Source of the DNA: Paraburkholderia sp. CNPSo 3272
GTDB lineage: Bacteria > Pseudomonadota > Gammaproteobacteria > Burkholderiales > Burkholderiaceae
Reading direction: 5' to 3'
DNA: 64,000 bases
Assembly (NCBI RefSeq): GCF_024206495.1
Contig: NZ_JAMBPQ010000009.1
Span: 62,001-126,000 of the forward strand
The position numbers were made by a program, and so were the translations under genes. Each line of letters starts with the position of its first letter. The stretch's first letter is position 1. Under the pieces are notes generated by a model. That model searched no databases, was not told the DNA's origin, and was given only the letters and a program-made list of their open reading frames with translations. Below are positions 26,205-34,964 of the stretch, piece by piece.

Positions 26205-27754
26205 GCGGCGTGCCCCAGATGAATGTTGGTTTCGCCGAGCGCGGCGCTCATGATGCGCTCTTCGTTGGCGTCGGCACGGGCGATGTCGGCCGTGATGCGG
26301 CCTTCGTGCATGACGAGTACGCGGTCAGCCATGCCGATCACTTCGGGCAGTTCGCTCGAAATCATCAGCACGGCCATGCCCTCTTTCACGAGTTCCGCGA
26401 GCGCGCCGTAGACTTCGGCCTTCGCGCCCACGTCGATGCCGCGCGTCGGTTCGTCGATGATGAGCACCTTCGGCCCCGTGGCGAGCCACTTGCCGAGCAC
26501 CACCTTCTGCTGGTTGCCGCCCGAGAGCGTGCCCACCGGTGCGTTCAGATCGCTCGCCTTGAGAAGCAGGCGCTTGCCCCACTGCCCGGCCAGCTCCACT
26601 TCGCGCCCCGTGGAGATGAGGCCAAAGCGCACGAGTCGCCCGAGCACCGTGAGCGAGGCGTTGCGCGCAATGCTCAGTTCGAGCGCGAGACCTTGCTGAC
26701 GCCGGTCCTCGGGCACGAGCGCGAGGCCTGCCTTCACGGCCGCAGCGGGCATGCCGGAGGCCAGCGGCTTGCCCGCGATCTGCACTTGCCCCGCGTCGCA
26801 CGGATCGATGCCGAATATCGCGCGCGCCACTTCGCTGCGCCCCGCGCCCACGAGTCCCGCGAGCGCGACGATCTCGCCCGCGCGCACATCGAACGAAATG
26901 TCCTTGAAGACGCCGCGGCGCGTGAGGCCGCGCACGCGCAGCATCACTTCGCCCGGCTGCACATCCGCCTTCGGGTAGAACGTGGCGAGGTCGCGTCCCA
27001 CCATCTTCGCGACGATGTCCTGGGTCTTGAGCGTGGCCGTGGGCGCGTCGAACACCTTGGCGCCGTCGCGCATGATCGTCACGTGCTGCGTGAGCGCGAA
27101 GACTTCTTCGAGCCGGTGCGTGATGAAGAGAATCGCCACGCCACGGTCGCGCAGCGTGCGCGCGATCGTAAAGAGCCGCTCGACCTCGGGCAGCGAGAGT
27201 GCGGCCGTGGGCTCGTCCATGATGAGCACGCTCGCGTTGAGCGACAGCGCCTTCGCAATTTCGATCACCTGCTGGTCGGCAATCGAAAGGCCGCGCACGA
27301 GCCGTTCGGGTTTCAGCTCGACGCCGAGCGACTGGAGGAGCGCCGCGACCTCGCGATGCATCGTGTCGTAGTCGATGCGGCCCACGCGATCCACGGGCTG
27401 ACGCCCCATGTAGATGTTCTCCGCGATCGACAGATCGAAGAACAGTGTGGGCTCCTGATAAATCACTGCGATACCGGCGTCGCGCGCCTGGGCGGGCGTC
27501 GCGAAAGCGCGCTCCACGCCGTCGATGCGCATTTCGCCGCCATCGGGCTGATACACGCCCGCGAGGATCTTCACGAGCGTCGACTTGCCCGCGCCGTTTT
27601 CGCCGAGCAGCGCGTGCACCTCGCCGGGCATGAGCCTCAGGCTGCCGTCGATGAGCGCGCGCACGCGCCCGAACGACTTGCTCGCGTTACGCAGTTCGAG
27701 CCGCGGAGTGCCATCGGTCCTGCTTTTTGCTTCTGCTTCCACGCCTGTCTCCAT
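26201..27754 (-). CDS. rhaT: Sugar ABC transporter ATP-binding protein (rhamnose)
   Basis: Double ATPase of 517 aa, RbsA/RhaT family. The first domain has Walker [10 protein letters not shown] (about 52-60), signature [15 protein letters not shown] and Walker [11 protein letters not shown]. The second has a degenerate P-loop ([12 protein letters not shown]), signature [15 protein letters not shown] and Walker [12 protein letters not shown]. The degenerate second site is normal for this family. The gene starts 16 bases after the lactonase stop and lacks a good ribosome site, so it probably depends on coupling. Confidence 0.92.
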   Translation of the reverse strand: METGVEAEAKSRTDGTPRLELRNASKSFGRVRALIDGSLRLMPGEVHALLGENGAGKSTLVKILAGVYQPDGGEMRIDGVERAFATPAQARDAGIAVIYQEPTLFFDLSIAENIYMGRQPVDRVGRIDYDTMHREVAALLQSLGVELKPERLVRGLSIADQQVIEIAKALSLNASVLIMDEPTAALSLPEVERLFTIARTLRDRGVAILFITHRLEEVFALTQHVTIMRDGAKVFDAPTATLKTQDIVAKMVGRDLATFYPKADVQPGEVMLRVRGLTRRGVFKDISFDVRAGEIVALAGLVGAGRSEVARAIFGIDPCDAGQVQIAGKPLASGMPAAAVKAGLALVPEDRRQQGLALELSIARNASLTVLGRLVRFGLISTGREVELAGQWGKRLLLKASDLNAPVGTLSGGNQQKVVLGKWLATGPKVLIIDEPTRGIDVGAKAEVYGALAELVKEGMAVLMISSELPEVIGMADRVLVMHEGRITADIARADANEERIMSAALGETNIHLGHAA

Positions 27755-27770
27755 GTCGTTGCGCGCACGC

Positions 27771-28676
27771 TCAAATGCGGTAGATACGTTCGGCGTTGCC
27801 GCGAAACAGCGCCGTGTGTTCGCTCTCGCTCGCGCCGCTCACGATCGAGGCATACGCCTGCCAAAGCTTCGAATAGCCGCCGAACAGGCGGTCGACCGGA
27901 AAGTTCGAAGCGAACATCGCGCGATCCGCGCCGAACGCGTCGATCGTTTCCAGCACATATGGGCGCAGGCTTTCGACGCTCCACGCATGGTCGAACATCG
28001 CCAGCCCGCTGATCTTCACGGCCACGTTCGGGCATGCCGCAAGCAGGCGCAGGCCGTCGCGCCACGCGCGGTAGCCCGCCACGCTGTTGCGGTCGACGAA
28101 CATGCCCGCGTGGTTTATCACGAGCTGAATGCCGGGATGCGCACGCGCGAGTGCGGCGGCCTCCTCCATCTGCGAGGGGTAAAGCTGCAGGTCGAACGAA
28201 AGACCGTGCTTTTCCAGCAGCGCGAAGTGCTCGCGCCACGTGGCCTCTCGCATGTAATGCCGCCCCACGTAGTCGTAGAGCTTGTTCTCGTGAACGTTGA
28301 GAATCTGGCGAACGCCGCGCGTACGCGCAAACGCCGCGTGCGCCTCCAGCACCGCGGGCGCATTGGGCGAACTGAGATCGCAGGCCGCGACGATCGCGTC
28401 GGGCAACGCTCGCGCCTCCCCCGCGTTCGCGGCAATGTCTGCGAGCCCTTCCAGCCAGCGCGTTTCTTCCACCGGATCGTCCGGATCGTGATTCGCTTCG
28501 ACGTGCACGACCTTGAGCACGTCGATGTCGCCGGCCTCGCGCAACAGGTCGGCGGGCAGATAGTTGTGCTTGAGTTCGCGCGCATCGCCGACGAACGACG
28601 TGCCCGGATTTTCGAGCCACGGGTAGTGATGCGTATCGAGGTTCCAGAAGTGAACGTGCGGATCGACGACCTGCAT
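27771..28676 (-). CDS. Amidohydrolase, presumed L-rhamnono-1,4-lactonase
   Basis: Metal-dependent amidohydrolase of 301 aa (COG3618 type). The TIM-barrel begins with the metal motif DPHVHFW; other ligands are expected in VVHVEANHD and VINHAGMF, with the final catalytic Asp replaced by a region [14 protein letters not shown]. This family hydrolyses sugar lactones such as L-fucono- or L-rhamnono-1,4-lactone, the step after the sugar dehydrogenase. Position between rhaM and the transporter supports rhamnonolactone. A gagga ribosome site precedes the ATG at 28676. Confidence 0.85.
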   Translation of the reverse strand: MQVVDPHVHFWNLDTHHYPWLENPGTSFVGDARELKHNYLPADLLREAGDIDVLKVVHVEANHDPDDPVEETRWLEGLADIAANAGEARALPDAIVAACDLSSPNAPAVLEAHAAFARTRGVRQILNVHENKLYDYVGRHYMREATWREHFALLEKHGLSFDLQLYPSQMEEAAALARAHPGIQLVINHAGMFVDRNSVAGYRAWRDGLRLLAACPNVAVKISGLAMFDHAWSVESLRPYVLETIDAFGADRAMFASNFPVDRLFGGYSKLWQAYASIVSGASESEHTALFRGNAERIYRI

Positions 28677-28696
28677 GGCATGTTCCTCGCGTGTTC

Positions 28697-29011
28697 TCAA
28701 GGCAAATGAAAAACCTGCACGAGCGGCTGCTGCAGCGGCACGTTGTGTGCATCCGTCTGCATGATGTCGGCCATGTCATCCCACCATTTGCGCATGACGG
28801 GCAGCTCGGGCAGCGCGTCCATGGTGTGATCGTCGCGGCGCTCGAGCACGGCAAAGAGATGGTGCGTCGCTTCGTCGAGAAAGATGCGGTAATTTTTCAC
28901 GCCCGCGTCGCGCAGCGCGCTCGCGAGTTCGGGCCAGATTTCGCGGTGACGCCGCTCGTATTCATCCCGCTTGCCGGGATCGAGCTGCATGCGAAACGCA
29001 ATTGTCTCCAT
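28697..29011 (-). CDS. rhaM: L-rhamnose mutarotase
   Basis: RhaM (104 aa) interconverts the alpha and beta anomers of L-rhamnose. Hallmarks are IAFRMQLDPGKRDEYERRHREIWPEL at the N-terminus with the catalytic His, the middle NYRIFLDEATHHLFAVLE, and WWDDMADIMQTD near the end. Full length. First gene of the transport operon, 21 bases before the lactonase gene, with GGAG upstream. It is the strongest evidence that the whole region handles rhamnose rather than fucose. Confidence 0.93.
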   Translation of the reverse strand: METIAFRMQLDPGKRDEYERRHREIWPELASALRDAGVKNYRIFLDEATHHLFAVLERRDDHTMDALPELPVMRKWWDDMADIMQTDAHNVPLQQPLVQVFHLP

Positions 29012-29164
29012 GATCGTGTCTCCGTCCAGCCTTGTTACGTCGTGCGCCTGCGCCGCTCATGTGACCCAGGCACACGCGTGGACTCGGTGTTTGCCCTGGC
29101 TTCGCTGCGCCTGAGAACGCTGAGGGCACGCGTTTTTACGTGGTTAGCTGCGTTGTGATCCGAC

Positions 29165-29170
29165 TATAAT
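29165..29170 (+). promoter_or_regulatory. -10 element of the LysR gene
   Basis: A perfect TATAAT, 63 bases before the ATG at 29234. The -35 region is weak (ggttag near 29142). Such promoters often need an activator or are self-controlled. Confidence 0.45.
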
Positions 29171-29178
29171 TCCCGCAT

Positions 29179-29230
29179 CGATAGCCAACCAATCCGATGT
29201 TGGGATCGGGCGATGCACAAACCGGATCGC
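29179..29230. repeat. Rhamnose-cluster regulatory element, copy A
   Basis: A 52-base element that recurs without gaps at 34788-34839 (39 of 52 bases identical by my count). Shared blocks are CGATAGCC, CAATCCGA, GGGCGAT and AAACCGGATCGC. This copy lies between the divergent rhaM and LysR genes. Sharing between the two control regions of the cluster points to a common regulator site. Confidence 0.6.
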
Positions 29231-29233
29231 TCC

Positions 29234-30226
29234 ATGAACCATCACACTTCCGTCGTCGCGCTCGTCAACCGGCTCAGATTCAAGCACCTTGCCCTGCTCG
29301 TCGCGCTCGACGACGCGCGCAACGTTCATCAGGCCGCCGACGCCATCAACGTGGCCCAGCCCAGCGCGAGCCGCATGCTGAGCGACATCGAGGAAGCGTT
29401 CGGCTTCCGGCTCTTCGAGCGCAACGCGCGCGGCATGCAGCCCACCGCGCTCGGCGTTGTCACGCTCGCCTACGCGCGCCGCGCGCTCGCCGAGCTCACG
29501 CGCTTTGCGGAAGACCTCGACGTGAAGCGCCGCGGCGGGCACGGCCAGCTCACCGTGGGCGCGATCATGGGCGCCGCGCCCGACCTGCTCGCGCAAGCCG
29601 TCGCCACGCTCAAGACCGAACGGCCGCTGCTGCACGTGCGCATCCTCGGCGAAACGAGCGATCAGGTCGTGCAGTTGCTGCATCGCCGCGAAGTCGATCT
29701 CGCGCTCGGCCGCCTCACCACGCCGCTGCAGCACAACGATTTCAGCTTCGAGCCGATCGCGCGGGAAACGCTCGTGCTCGTGGTGCGCGCGCGCCATCCG
29801 CTTGCGCGGCGCGAACAGGTCACCCTCGCGGAACTGATGGACTGGCCGTGGGTTGCGCAGCCCATCACGAGTCCCGCGCGTGAATTGTTCGAAGGCGAAC
29901 TCGCGCGCGCCGGTCTCGGCACGCCCGCCAATCTCACCGAGTCGGCCTCGATCTTCGCCACGCTGCAACTGCTCGAAAGCTTCGACGCCGTGGCCATGCT
30001 GCCCGAGCCGGTCGTGCGCGACCATGTGCGCGGCAAGCTGCTCGTCGTGCTGCCGCTCGAAATCGGCAAGAGCCTGCCGGGCTACGGCGTGCTCACGCGC
30101 AAGAACGAGCCGCTCGCGGAGCCCGCCGAGCATTTCGTCGGCTTGCTGCGGCGCTTTTCGCAGCCCTTCAAATTGGACGATATCGCTCACGATGGTTCGC
30201 ACGCGGCCGTGCTCGCTCCTCATTGA
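29234..30226 (+). CDS. LysR-type regulator of the rhamnose cluster
   Basis: LysR family regulator (330 aa) with an N-terminal winged helix (LALLVALDDARNVHQAADAINVAQPSASRMLSDIEEAFGFRLFER) and a periplasmic-binding-like effector domain from about 95 on. It is divergent from the rhaM operon and convergent with the dehydrogenase gene, so it is the likely regulator of both rhamnose units. An in-frame ATG at 29213 exists, but it falls inside the conserved 52-base element, which argues for 29234. The effector is probably a pathway intermediate such as L-rhamnonate; this is inference. Confidence 0.87.
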   Translation: MNHHTSVVALVNRLRFKHLALLVALDDARNVHQAADAINVAQPSASRMLSDIEEAFGFRLFERNARGMQPTALGVVTLAYARRALAELTRFAEDLDVKRRGGHGQLTVGAIMGAAPDLLAQAVATLKTERPLLHVRILGETSDQVVQLLHRREVDLALGRLTTPLQHNDFSFEPIARETLVLVVRARHPLARREQVTLAELMDWPWVAQPITSPARELFEGELARAGLGTPANLTESASIFATLQLLESFDAVAMLPEPVVRDHVRGKLLVVLPLEIGKSLPGYGVLTRKNEPLAEPAEHFVGLLRRFSQPFKLDDIAHDGSHAAVLAPH

Positions 30227-30244
30227 TACGCGTGGGCCCAGGGC

Positions 30245-31027
30245 TCACTGCAGATTCACGAATAGCCCGCCGTCCACGAGCAGCGCAGCCCCCGTCACAT
30301 AGCGCGCACGGTCCGAGGCGAGAAACACCACGCATTCAGCCACGTCCTCGGGCGCGCCCAGCCGCCCGAGCGGAATGCGCTTTTCGAAGTACGCGCGCTT
30401 GCCTTCATCGCTCAGGTCTTCGGCATTCAGGTCGGTGGCGATGGTGCCCGGCATCACCGAATTGCAGCGTATGCCATAGGGCCCGAGCGCGATCGCACAC
30501 GACTGCATGAGCGAATGCACGCCGGCCTTGGTCGGCGTGTAGTGCGTCTGCATGCCGCCGCCCACGAGCGCGCTGATCGAACTCGTCGCCACGATCGCAC
30601 CGCCCGTGCCCTGCTCCTTCATTTGCCGCGCGACGGCCTGGGTCACATAGAACGCGCCGTTGAGGTTCACGCCTATCGTGCGTTCGAGCACGGCGGGCGG
30701 CATGTCCAGAAACGAATGGAACGGGCAGATACCCGCATTGCTGGCCAGCACATCGACCTTGCCGAAGCGCTCCACCGTCTGGCGCACGAGATCCACGCCC
30801 GTTTGCGGCGCGGCCACGTTGCCTTCCAGCGCGATCGCGCGGCGCCCTAGCCGCTCGATCTCGCCCAGCACCTCGTCGATCGCCGAGCGGCGGCCGTACG
30901 AGGCGTCGTTGTCGCCCCAGTAGTTGATCGCGACATCGGCGCCCTCGCGGGCACTCGCAATCGCAATGGCGCGGCCAATGCCGCGCGAACCGCCGGTGAC
31001 GATCACCACCTTGTCCTTGAGCAGCAC
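30245..31027 (-). CDS. SDR dehydrogenase, presumed L-rhamnose 1-dehydrogenase
   Basis: Classical SDR of 260 aa with the cofactor motif TGGSRGIG, SNAG, catalytic Ser in ATSSISALVGG, and Y-x-x-x-K in HYTPTKAG. The N-terminus (LLKDKVVIVTGGSRGIGRAIAI) closely resembles L-rhamnose 1-dehydrogenase (LRA1) of Azotobacter type, which makes L-rhamnono-lactone. Start is GTG at 31027 with aggaga 7 bases before. Last gene of the 34.7-30.2 kb unit. It gives the lactone for the amidohydrolase in the neighbouring operon. Confidence 0.87.
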   Translation of the reverse strand: MLLKDKVVIVTGGSRGIGRAIAIASAREGADVAINYWGDNDASYGRRSAIDEVLGEIERLGRRAIALEGNVAAPQTGVDLVRQTVERFGKVDVLASNAGICPFHSFLDMPPAVLERTIGVNLNGAFYVTQAVARQMKEQGTGGAIVATSSISALVGGGMQTHYTPTKAGVHSLMQSCAIALGPYGIRCNSVMPGTIATDLNAEDLSDEGKRAYFEKRIPLGRLGAPEDVAECVVFLASDRARYVTGAALLVDGGLFVNLQ

Positions 31028-31081
31028 GTGTTTCTCCTCGTAGCTTTGATGAGCCTCGATTAGTGCGCGCGTTCGGTGCGC

Positions 31082-32260
31082 CTAGTGCGGATAAGGCCGC
31101 GAAAGTTTGCAGTCCGGATTGAGCCGCACGCCGAAGCCCGGCGCGTCCGGCACCTTGAGCCGTCCTTTCACCGGCACCGGTTCGTCGAGCAGCAGCGGCG
31201 TGAACATCGGGACCACCTTGTCGGCCTTCGGCGCCATCATGAGGAATTCCGCGAACGGCGAGTTATGGCGCGTCACGACGAAGTGGTAGCTGTACACCGA
31301 GGAGCCGTGCGGCACGACCAGCACATTGTGGGCGTCGGCAAGCGCCGAGATCTTGATGAGTTCGGTCATGCCCCCGCACCAGTTCACGTCGGGCTGGATC
31401 AGGTCGCAGCAGCCCATTTCCAGCAGCATGCGAAAGCCCCAGCGCGTGGCCTCGTGTTCGCCGGTGGAAACCATCATGCCGCGCGGCACATTGCGGCGCA
31501 GTTCGGCATAGCCCCAGTAGTCGTCGGGCGGCAGGCATTCCTCGATCCACTTGAGGTCGTACTCTTTCGCGGCCTGGGCGAGGCGCGTGGCATAGCGCAC
31601 GTCGAGGCTCATCCAGCAGTCGTACATGAGCCAGAAGTCGTCGCCCACGCGCTCGCGCATGGTGGCGAGCAGTTCGAGATTCTTTCTGAGGCCCTCCTCG
31701 CCTTCGTCCGGACCATGCAGCAGCGGCAGCTTGCCGCCGATGAAACCCATTTCCTTCGCGAGATCGGGACGCGCGCCGGTAGCGTAGAACATCAGTTCGT
31801 CGCGCACTGGGCCGCCGAGCAGCTGATACACGGGTTCCTTGCGGATCTGCCCGAGCAGGTCCCACAGCGCGAGATCGACGCCCGAGATGGTATTGAGCAC
31901 GACGCCCTTGCGGCCGTAGTAGAGCGTGGCGTAGTACATCTGATCCCACATCTTCTCGATGTCGGTCACGCGCTGCCCTTCGAGAAAGCGCGCGAGATGC
32001 TTCTCGACGATGAATGCGCCGATCTCGCCGCCCGTGGTCACGGCAAATCCCACGGTGCCGTCGCTCGCCTCCACTTCCACGACGAGTGTGCCGAGCACGT
32101 CGATGCCGAACGAGCGGCGGCTCTGGCGATACTCGGGATAGCGCGCCATCGGCGTGGAAATATGGTCGTCGATCCAGTGGCCGTCGGGTTGATCGTGATA
32201 GTCGGCGCCGCCGCCGCGCACGGTGAAGGCTCGCACGTGTTTGATGGTTGGCATGGCCAT
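31082..32260 (-). CDS. rhmD: L-rhamnonate dehydratase
   Basis: Enolase superfamily enzyme of 392 aa that dehydrates L-rhamnonate to 2-keto-3-deoxy-L-rhamnonate. The metal ligands are in [18 protein letters not shown] and STGEHEATR, and the catalytic His in [10 protein letters not shown]. Length and motifs are those of RhmD. The ribosome site aggag precedes the ATG at 32260. It is flanked by the MFS transporter gene and the LRA1-like dehydrogenase gene. Confidence 0.94.
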   Translation of the reverse strand: MAMPTIKHVRAFTVRGGGADYHDQPDGHWIDDHISTPMARYPEYRQSRRSFGIDVLGTLVVEVEASDGTVGFAVTTGGEIGAFIVEKHLARFLEGQRVTDIEKMWDQMYYATLYYGRKGVVLNTISGVDLALWDLLGQIRKEPVYQLLGGPVRDELMFYATGARPDLAKEMGFIGGKLPLLHGPDEGEEGLRKNLELLATMRERVGDDFWLMYDCWMSLDVRYATRLAQAAKEYDLKWIEECLPPDDYWGYAELRRNVPRGMMVSTGEHEATRWGFRMLLEMGCCDLIQPDVNWCGGMTELIKISALADAHNVLVVPHGSSVYSYHFVVTRHNSPFAEFLMMAPKADKVVPMFTPLLLDEPVPVKGRLKVPDAPGFGVRLNPDCKLSRPYPH

Positions 32261-32284
32261 GTTACGTAGCTCCTGGGTAAAGGA

Positions 32285-33666
32285 TTAGCGCGCGCGCCGC
32301 ACGGGCGCCTCGAACGAACGAGCCGCCGGCGCAACGGCGCGCGGCGCGACGACAAGAATGAGCAGCGCGGCGGCAATGCTCGCAAGACCGAGCAATTCGA
32401 GGCCCGCCGCGTGGGAAGCAAAGTTTCGATCGGCGGCGGCGCGCAGCATCGGCGCGATGAAGCCGCCCAGACCGCCGAGCGAATTGATAAGCGCGATGCC
32501 GCTGGCCGAGGCCGCGCCCGCCAGATCGCGCGCCGGGAGGTCCAGAAGAGCGGCTGCGCCGCGATGAAGCCGCTCGCCGCGCAGCACAGGCCGAGCATCG
32601 CGACGATCGCGCCCGCGGTGCCGCCAGGGCCTCCAGCCAGGCCCGACACGGCAATGCCGACGCCGGACATCACGAGCAGGCGCGCAGCCCATGCGCGATG
32701 CCCTCCGAGGCGGTCCGCGCGGCGCGGCACGATCCACGTGAGCGCCACGGCGCACAGCCAGGGCACGGCCGCGAGCAGGCCCACCTTCAAGCCCACGGAT
32801 GCGCCCACGAGCGAGGCCACCTGTTGCGGCAGAAAGAAGATGACGCCGTACACGCTCATCTGAATCAGCGCATAGATGCCGGCATAGGCGAGCACGCGGC
32901 GGTCGAACAAGGCGGCGAGCGCATCGCGCGGGCCGTGCGCGGCGGCTTCACGCGCGTCGAGCTGGATCGCGCTTGTGAGCGCGCGGCGCTCGTCGGACGA
33001 GAGCCAGCGCGCGTCCTCGGGCTTGTCGACGAGATACCAGAAGGCCCACACGCCCACGGCCGAGGCCAGGCCGCCTTCCACGAGAAAGAGCCATTTCCAG
33101 CCCGCGAGCCCGAACGTGCCGTGCATCTCGAGCAGTAGCCCCGACAAGGGGCCGCCGAAGATGAATGCCAACGGCGCGCCGAAATAAAACACGCCGATGG
33201 CGCGCGCCCGCGAGGACTGCGGAAACCACTGCGTGAGGTAATAGATGATGCCGGGGAAGAAGCCCGCTTCGGCCGCGCCCAGCAGGAATCGCAGCACATA
33301 GAACGAGGTGGGCGACTGCACCCACGCCATCGCCGCGGAAATCAGGCCCCATGTGACCATGATGCGGCACATCCAGATGCGCGCGCCCACGCGGTGCAGC
33401 GCGAGATTGCTCGGCACTTCGAAGAGCGCGTAGCCGACAAAGAACACGCCCGCGCCGAACGCAAATGCCGCGTCCGAAAGGCCCGTATCGTGCAACAGCG
33501 CCTTTTGCGCGAAGCCGATGTTCGCGCGGTCGAGAAACGCGAGCACGTACATCAAGAGCAGGAAAGGCAAAAGGCGGCGCATGGCCTTGCGGCCCGCGGC
33601 TTCTGCCAGATTAGGTGCCAGCTCAGTTCCCACCCTGGGTGCCACCTTAGGTGCCTCGATCGACAT
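32285..33666 (-). pseudogene. MFS transporter (ACS family) with a frameshift
   Basis: An anion:cation symporter family (RhmT/GudP-like) transporter, expected to be about 460 aa with 12 TM segments. The reading frame is intact from the ATG at 33666 to near 32540 (ending FIAAQPLFWT), then continues in another frame as LPARDLAGAASASGIALINSLGG down to the stop at 32285. One missing base in the run around 32535-32545 explains this. Without correction the protein loses its last three TM segments and gains a long wrong tail overlapping rhmD. It is either a true mutation or a sequencing error. Family members carry acid sugars such as rhamnonate. Confidence 0.85.
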
Positions 33667-33760
33667 CGATGTCTCCTGTCGGCGCTCTTCTATTGCCACC
33701 GCGCCGTTATCGTGATCCCGCGCTTTGTCCGGCCGATGCGCGAGGGTCGTGCTTCCCGCC

Positions 33761-34513
33761 TCAGTAAGTCGCGCGCCCGCCGGAAAGATCGAACACCGAG
33801 CCGGTGCTGAACGCGCAATCTTCCGTCGTGAGCCACACGATCATCGAAGCCGCCTCGTCCGGCATCAGGAAGCGGTTCATCGGGATCTTCGCGAGCATGT
33901 AGTCGATATGCTGCTGCGACATCGAATCGAAAATCTCGGTCTTGGCCGCCGCCGGCGTCACGGCATTGACGAGCACGCCCTTGGTGGCAAGCTCCTTGCC
34001 GAGCGACTTGGTCAGCCCGATGAGACCGGCCTTCGATGCACTGTAGTGCGAAGCATTCGGATTGCCTTCCTTGCCAGCCACGGAGGCGATATTGACGATG
34101 CGCCCATAGCCCTGCTCGATCATGCGCGGCACCACGGCCCGGCAGGTCAGGTAGCTGCCGATCAGGTTCACTTCGATCACGCGGCGCCACACGTCCACGG
34201 GCAACTCCCACGTGAGGCCATTGCCGCCCGTGATTCCGGCGCTGTTCACGAGCGCGTGAATCCCGCCGTGCGTTTTCACGGTTTGCTGTGCGGCTGCCTC
34301 GACCGAGGCTTCGTCGGTCAATTCGACCTTCACCACCGAAACGTTGCCCAGCTCCGACAACTCGGCGCGCGCACGTTCGAGCCGTTCGGCGTCGATGTCC
34401 CACAGCGAGACCGCCGCGCCCGAACGCAGTGCCCGTTGCGCCACGGCATAACCCAGACCGCGCGCGCCGCCCGTCACGACCATCACGCGATTGTTCAGAT
34501 CCAGTTGATTCAT
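33761..34513 (-). CDS. SDR, presumed 2-keto-3-deoxy-L-rhamnonate 4-dehydrogenase
   Basis: Classical SDR of 250 aa: TGGARGLG, NSAG, Ser in VNIASVAG and Y-x-x-x-K in HYSASKAG. In non-phosphorylating rhamnose clusters an SDR at this place oxidises 2-keto-3-deoxy-L-rhamnonate to the 2,4-diketo form (LRA5). It overlaps the remnant hydrolase gene by 4 bases, as LRA5/LRA6 pairs do, and is followed by the MFS gene. Function is inferred from context. Confidence 0.83.
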   Translation of the reverse strand: MNQLDLNNRVMVVTGGARGLGYAVAQRALRSGAAVSLWDIDAERLERARAELSELGNVSVVKVELTDEASVEAAAQQTVKTHGGIHALVNSAGITGGNGLTWELPVDVWRRVIEVNLIGSYLTCRAVVPRMIEQGYGRIVNIASVAGKEGNPNASHYSASKAGLIGLTKSLGKELATKGVLVNAVTPAAAKTEIFDSMSQQHIDYMLAKIPMNRFLMPDEAASMIVWLTTEDCAFSTGSVFDLSGGRATY

Positions 34514-34734
34514 TGCGCCTGCCCTCCTTGTTCCGCCACGAGGCGTTGCTGTTGTTCGCCCAGGCCGCTCACGCCCAGCCGCATGGTCTGTCCCGCGCGC
34601 AAATAGCGCGGCACGTTGCGCGCTTCTTCACGACGCGGGTTTCCGGCACGACGCCGGAGAGATTGCGCACGCGCCCCTCGTTCGATCACGCCCGGCTTTT
34701 CGGCCCTCTTACTGCCCCAACGGACGAGCTTCAT
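34510..34734 (-). pseudogene. Remnant of a fumarylacetoacetase-family hydrolase (LRA6-like)
   Basis: Only 74 codons remain of a protein that should be about 280 aa. The start MKLVRWGSKRAEKPGVI and, one frame over, EGRVRNLSGVVPE match the N-terminus of the FAH family diketo-acid hydrolases; the end PRYLRAGQTMRLGVSGLGEQQQRLV matches their C-terminus. The whole catalytic middle is missing and the junction is out of frame with part of the N-terminus. In this pathway the enzyme would split 2,4-diketo-3-deoxy-L-rhamnonate into pyruvate and L-lactate. Promoter, ribosome site (aggag) and the 4-base overlap with the next gene are kept. Confidence 0.8.
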
Positions 34735-34772
34735 GCGGCGTCTCCTGAGATTGGAATGGATCGTTGACAGCC

Positions 34773-34801
34773 AATATAGGTGTGCCGCGATAGCCGAACA
34801 A
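34773..34801 (-). promoter_or_regulatory. Candidate promoter of the rhamnose catabolic unit
   Basis: On the minus strand TTGTTC (34796-34801) and TATATT (34773-34778) are 17 bases apart, about 39 bases before the remnant hydrolase start. The poor -35 lies within the shared 52-base element, which fits activation by a bound LysR protein. Confidence 0.45.
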
Positions 34802-34839
34802 TCCGAAAGCCGCATGGGGCGATAGCGAAACCGGATCGC
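34788..34839. repeat. Rhamnose-cluster regulatory element, copy B
   Basis: Second copy of the element at 29179-29230, in the same orientation and without gaps. It contains CGATAGC twice (34788 and 34820), about three helical turns apart. It overlaps the -35 of the catabolic unit, as an activator site would. Confidence 0.6.
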
Positions 34840-34878
34840 GCCCTTTGTACGGTAATGCGCCCTGGGCATGCAGACGAA

Positions 34879-34915
34879 CAAAAGCCCGCGAACGCCGGAG
34901 CGTCCGCGGGCTTTG
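34879..34915 (-). terminator. Intrinsic terminator downstream of glpF
   Basis: Stem AAAGCCCGCG (34881-34890) with CGCGGGCTTT (34904-34913) and an inner ACGC/GCGT pair. Read on the minus strand it ends in ttttgtt, about 50 bases after the glpF stop. Confidence 0.8.
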
Positions 34916-34964
34916 TGCACTGCAACGCGCCTGGCTCGCAGGCGCGGCATGCGTTACAGCGTGG

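Noticed and set aside
32038-32284. Extension of the MFS frame into rhmD
   Set aside because: Produced by the frameshift; the true C-terminus is in another frame and stops at 32285.
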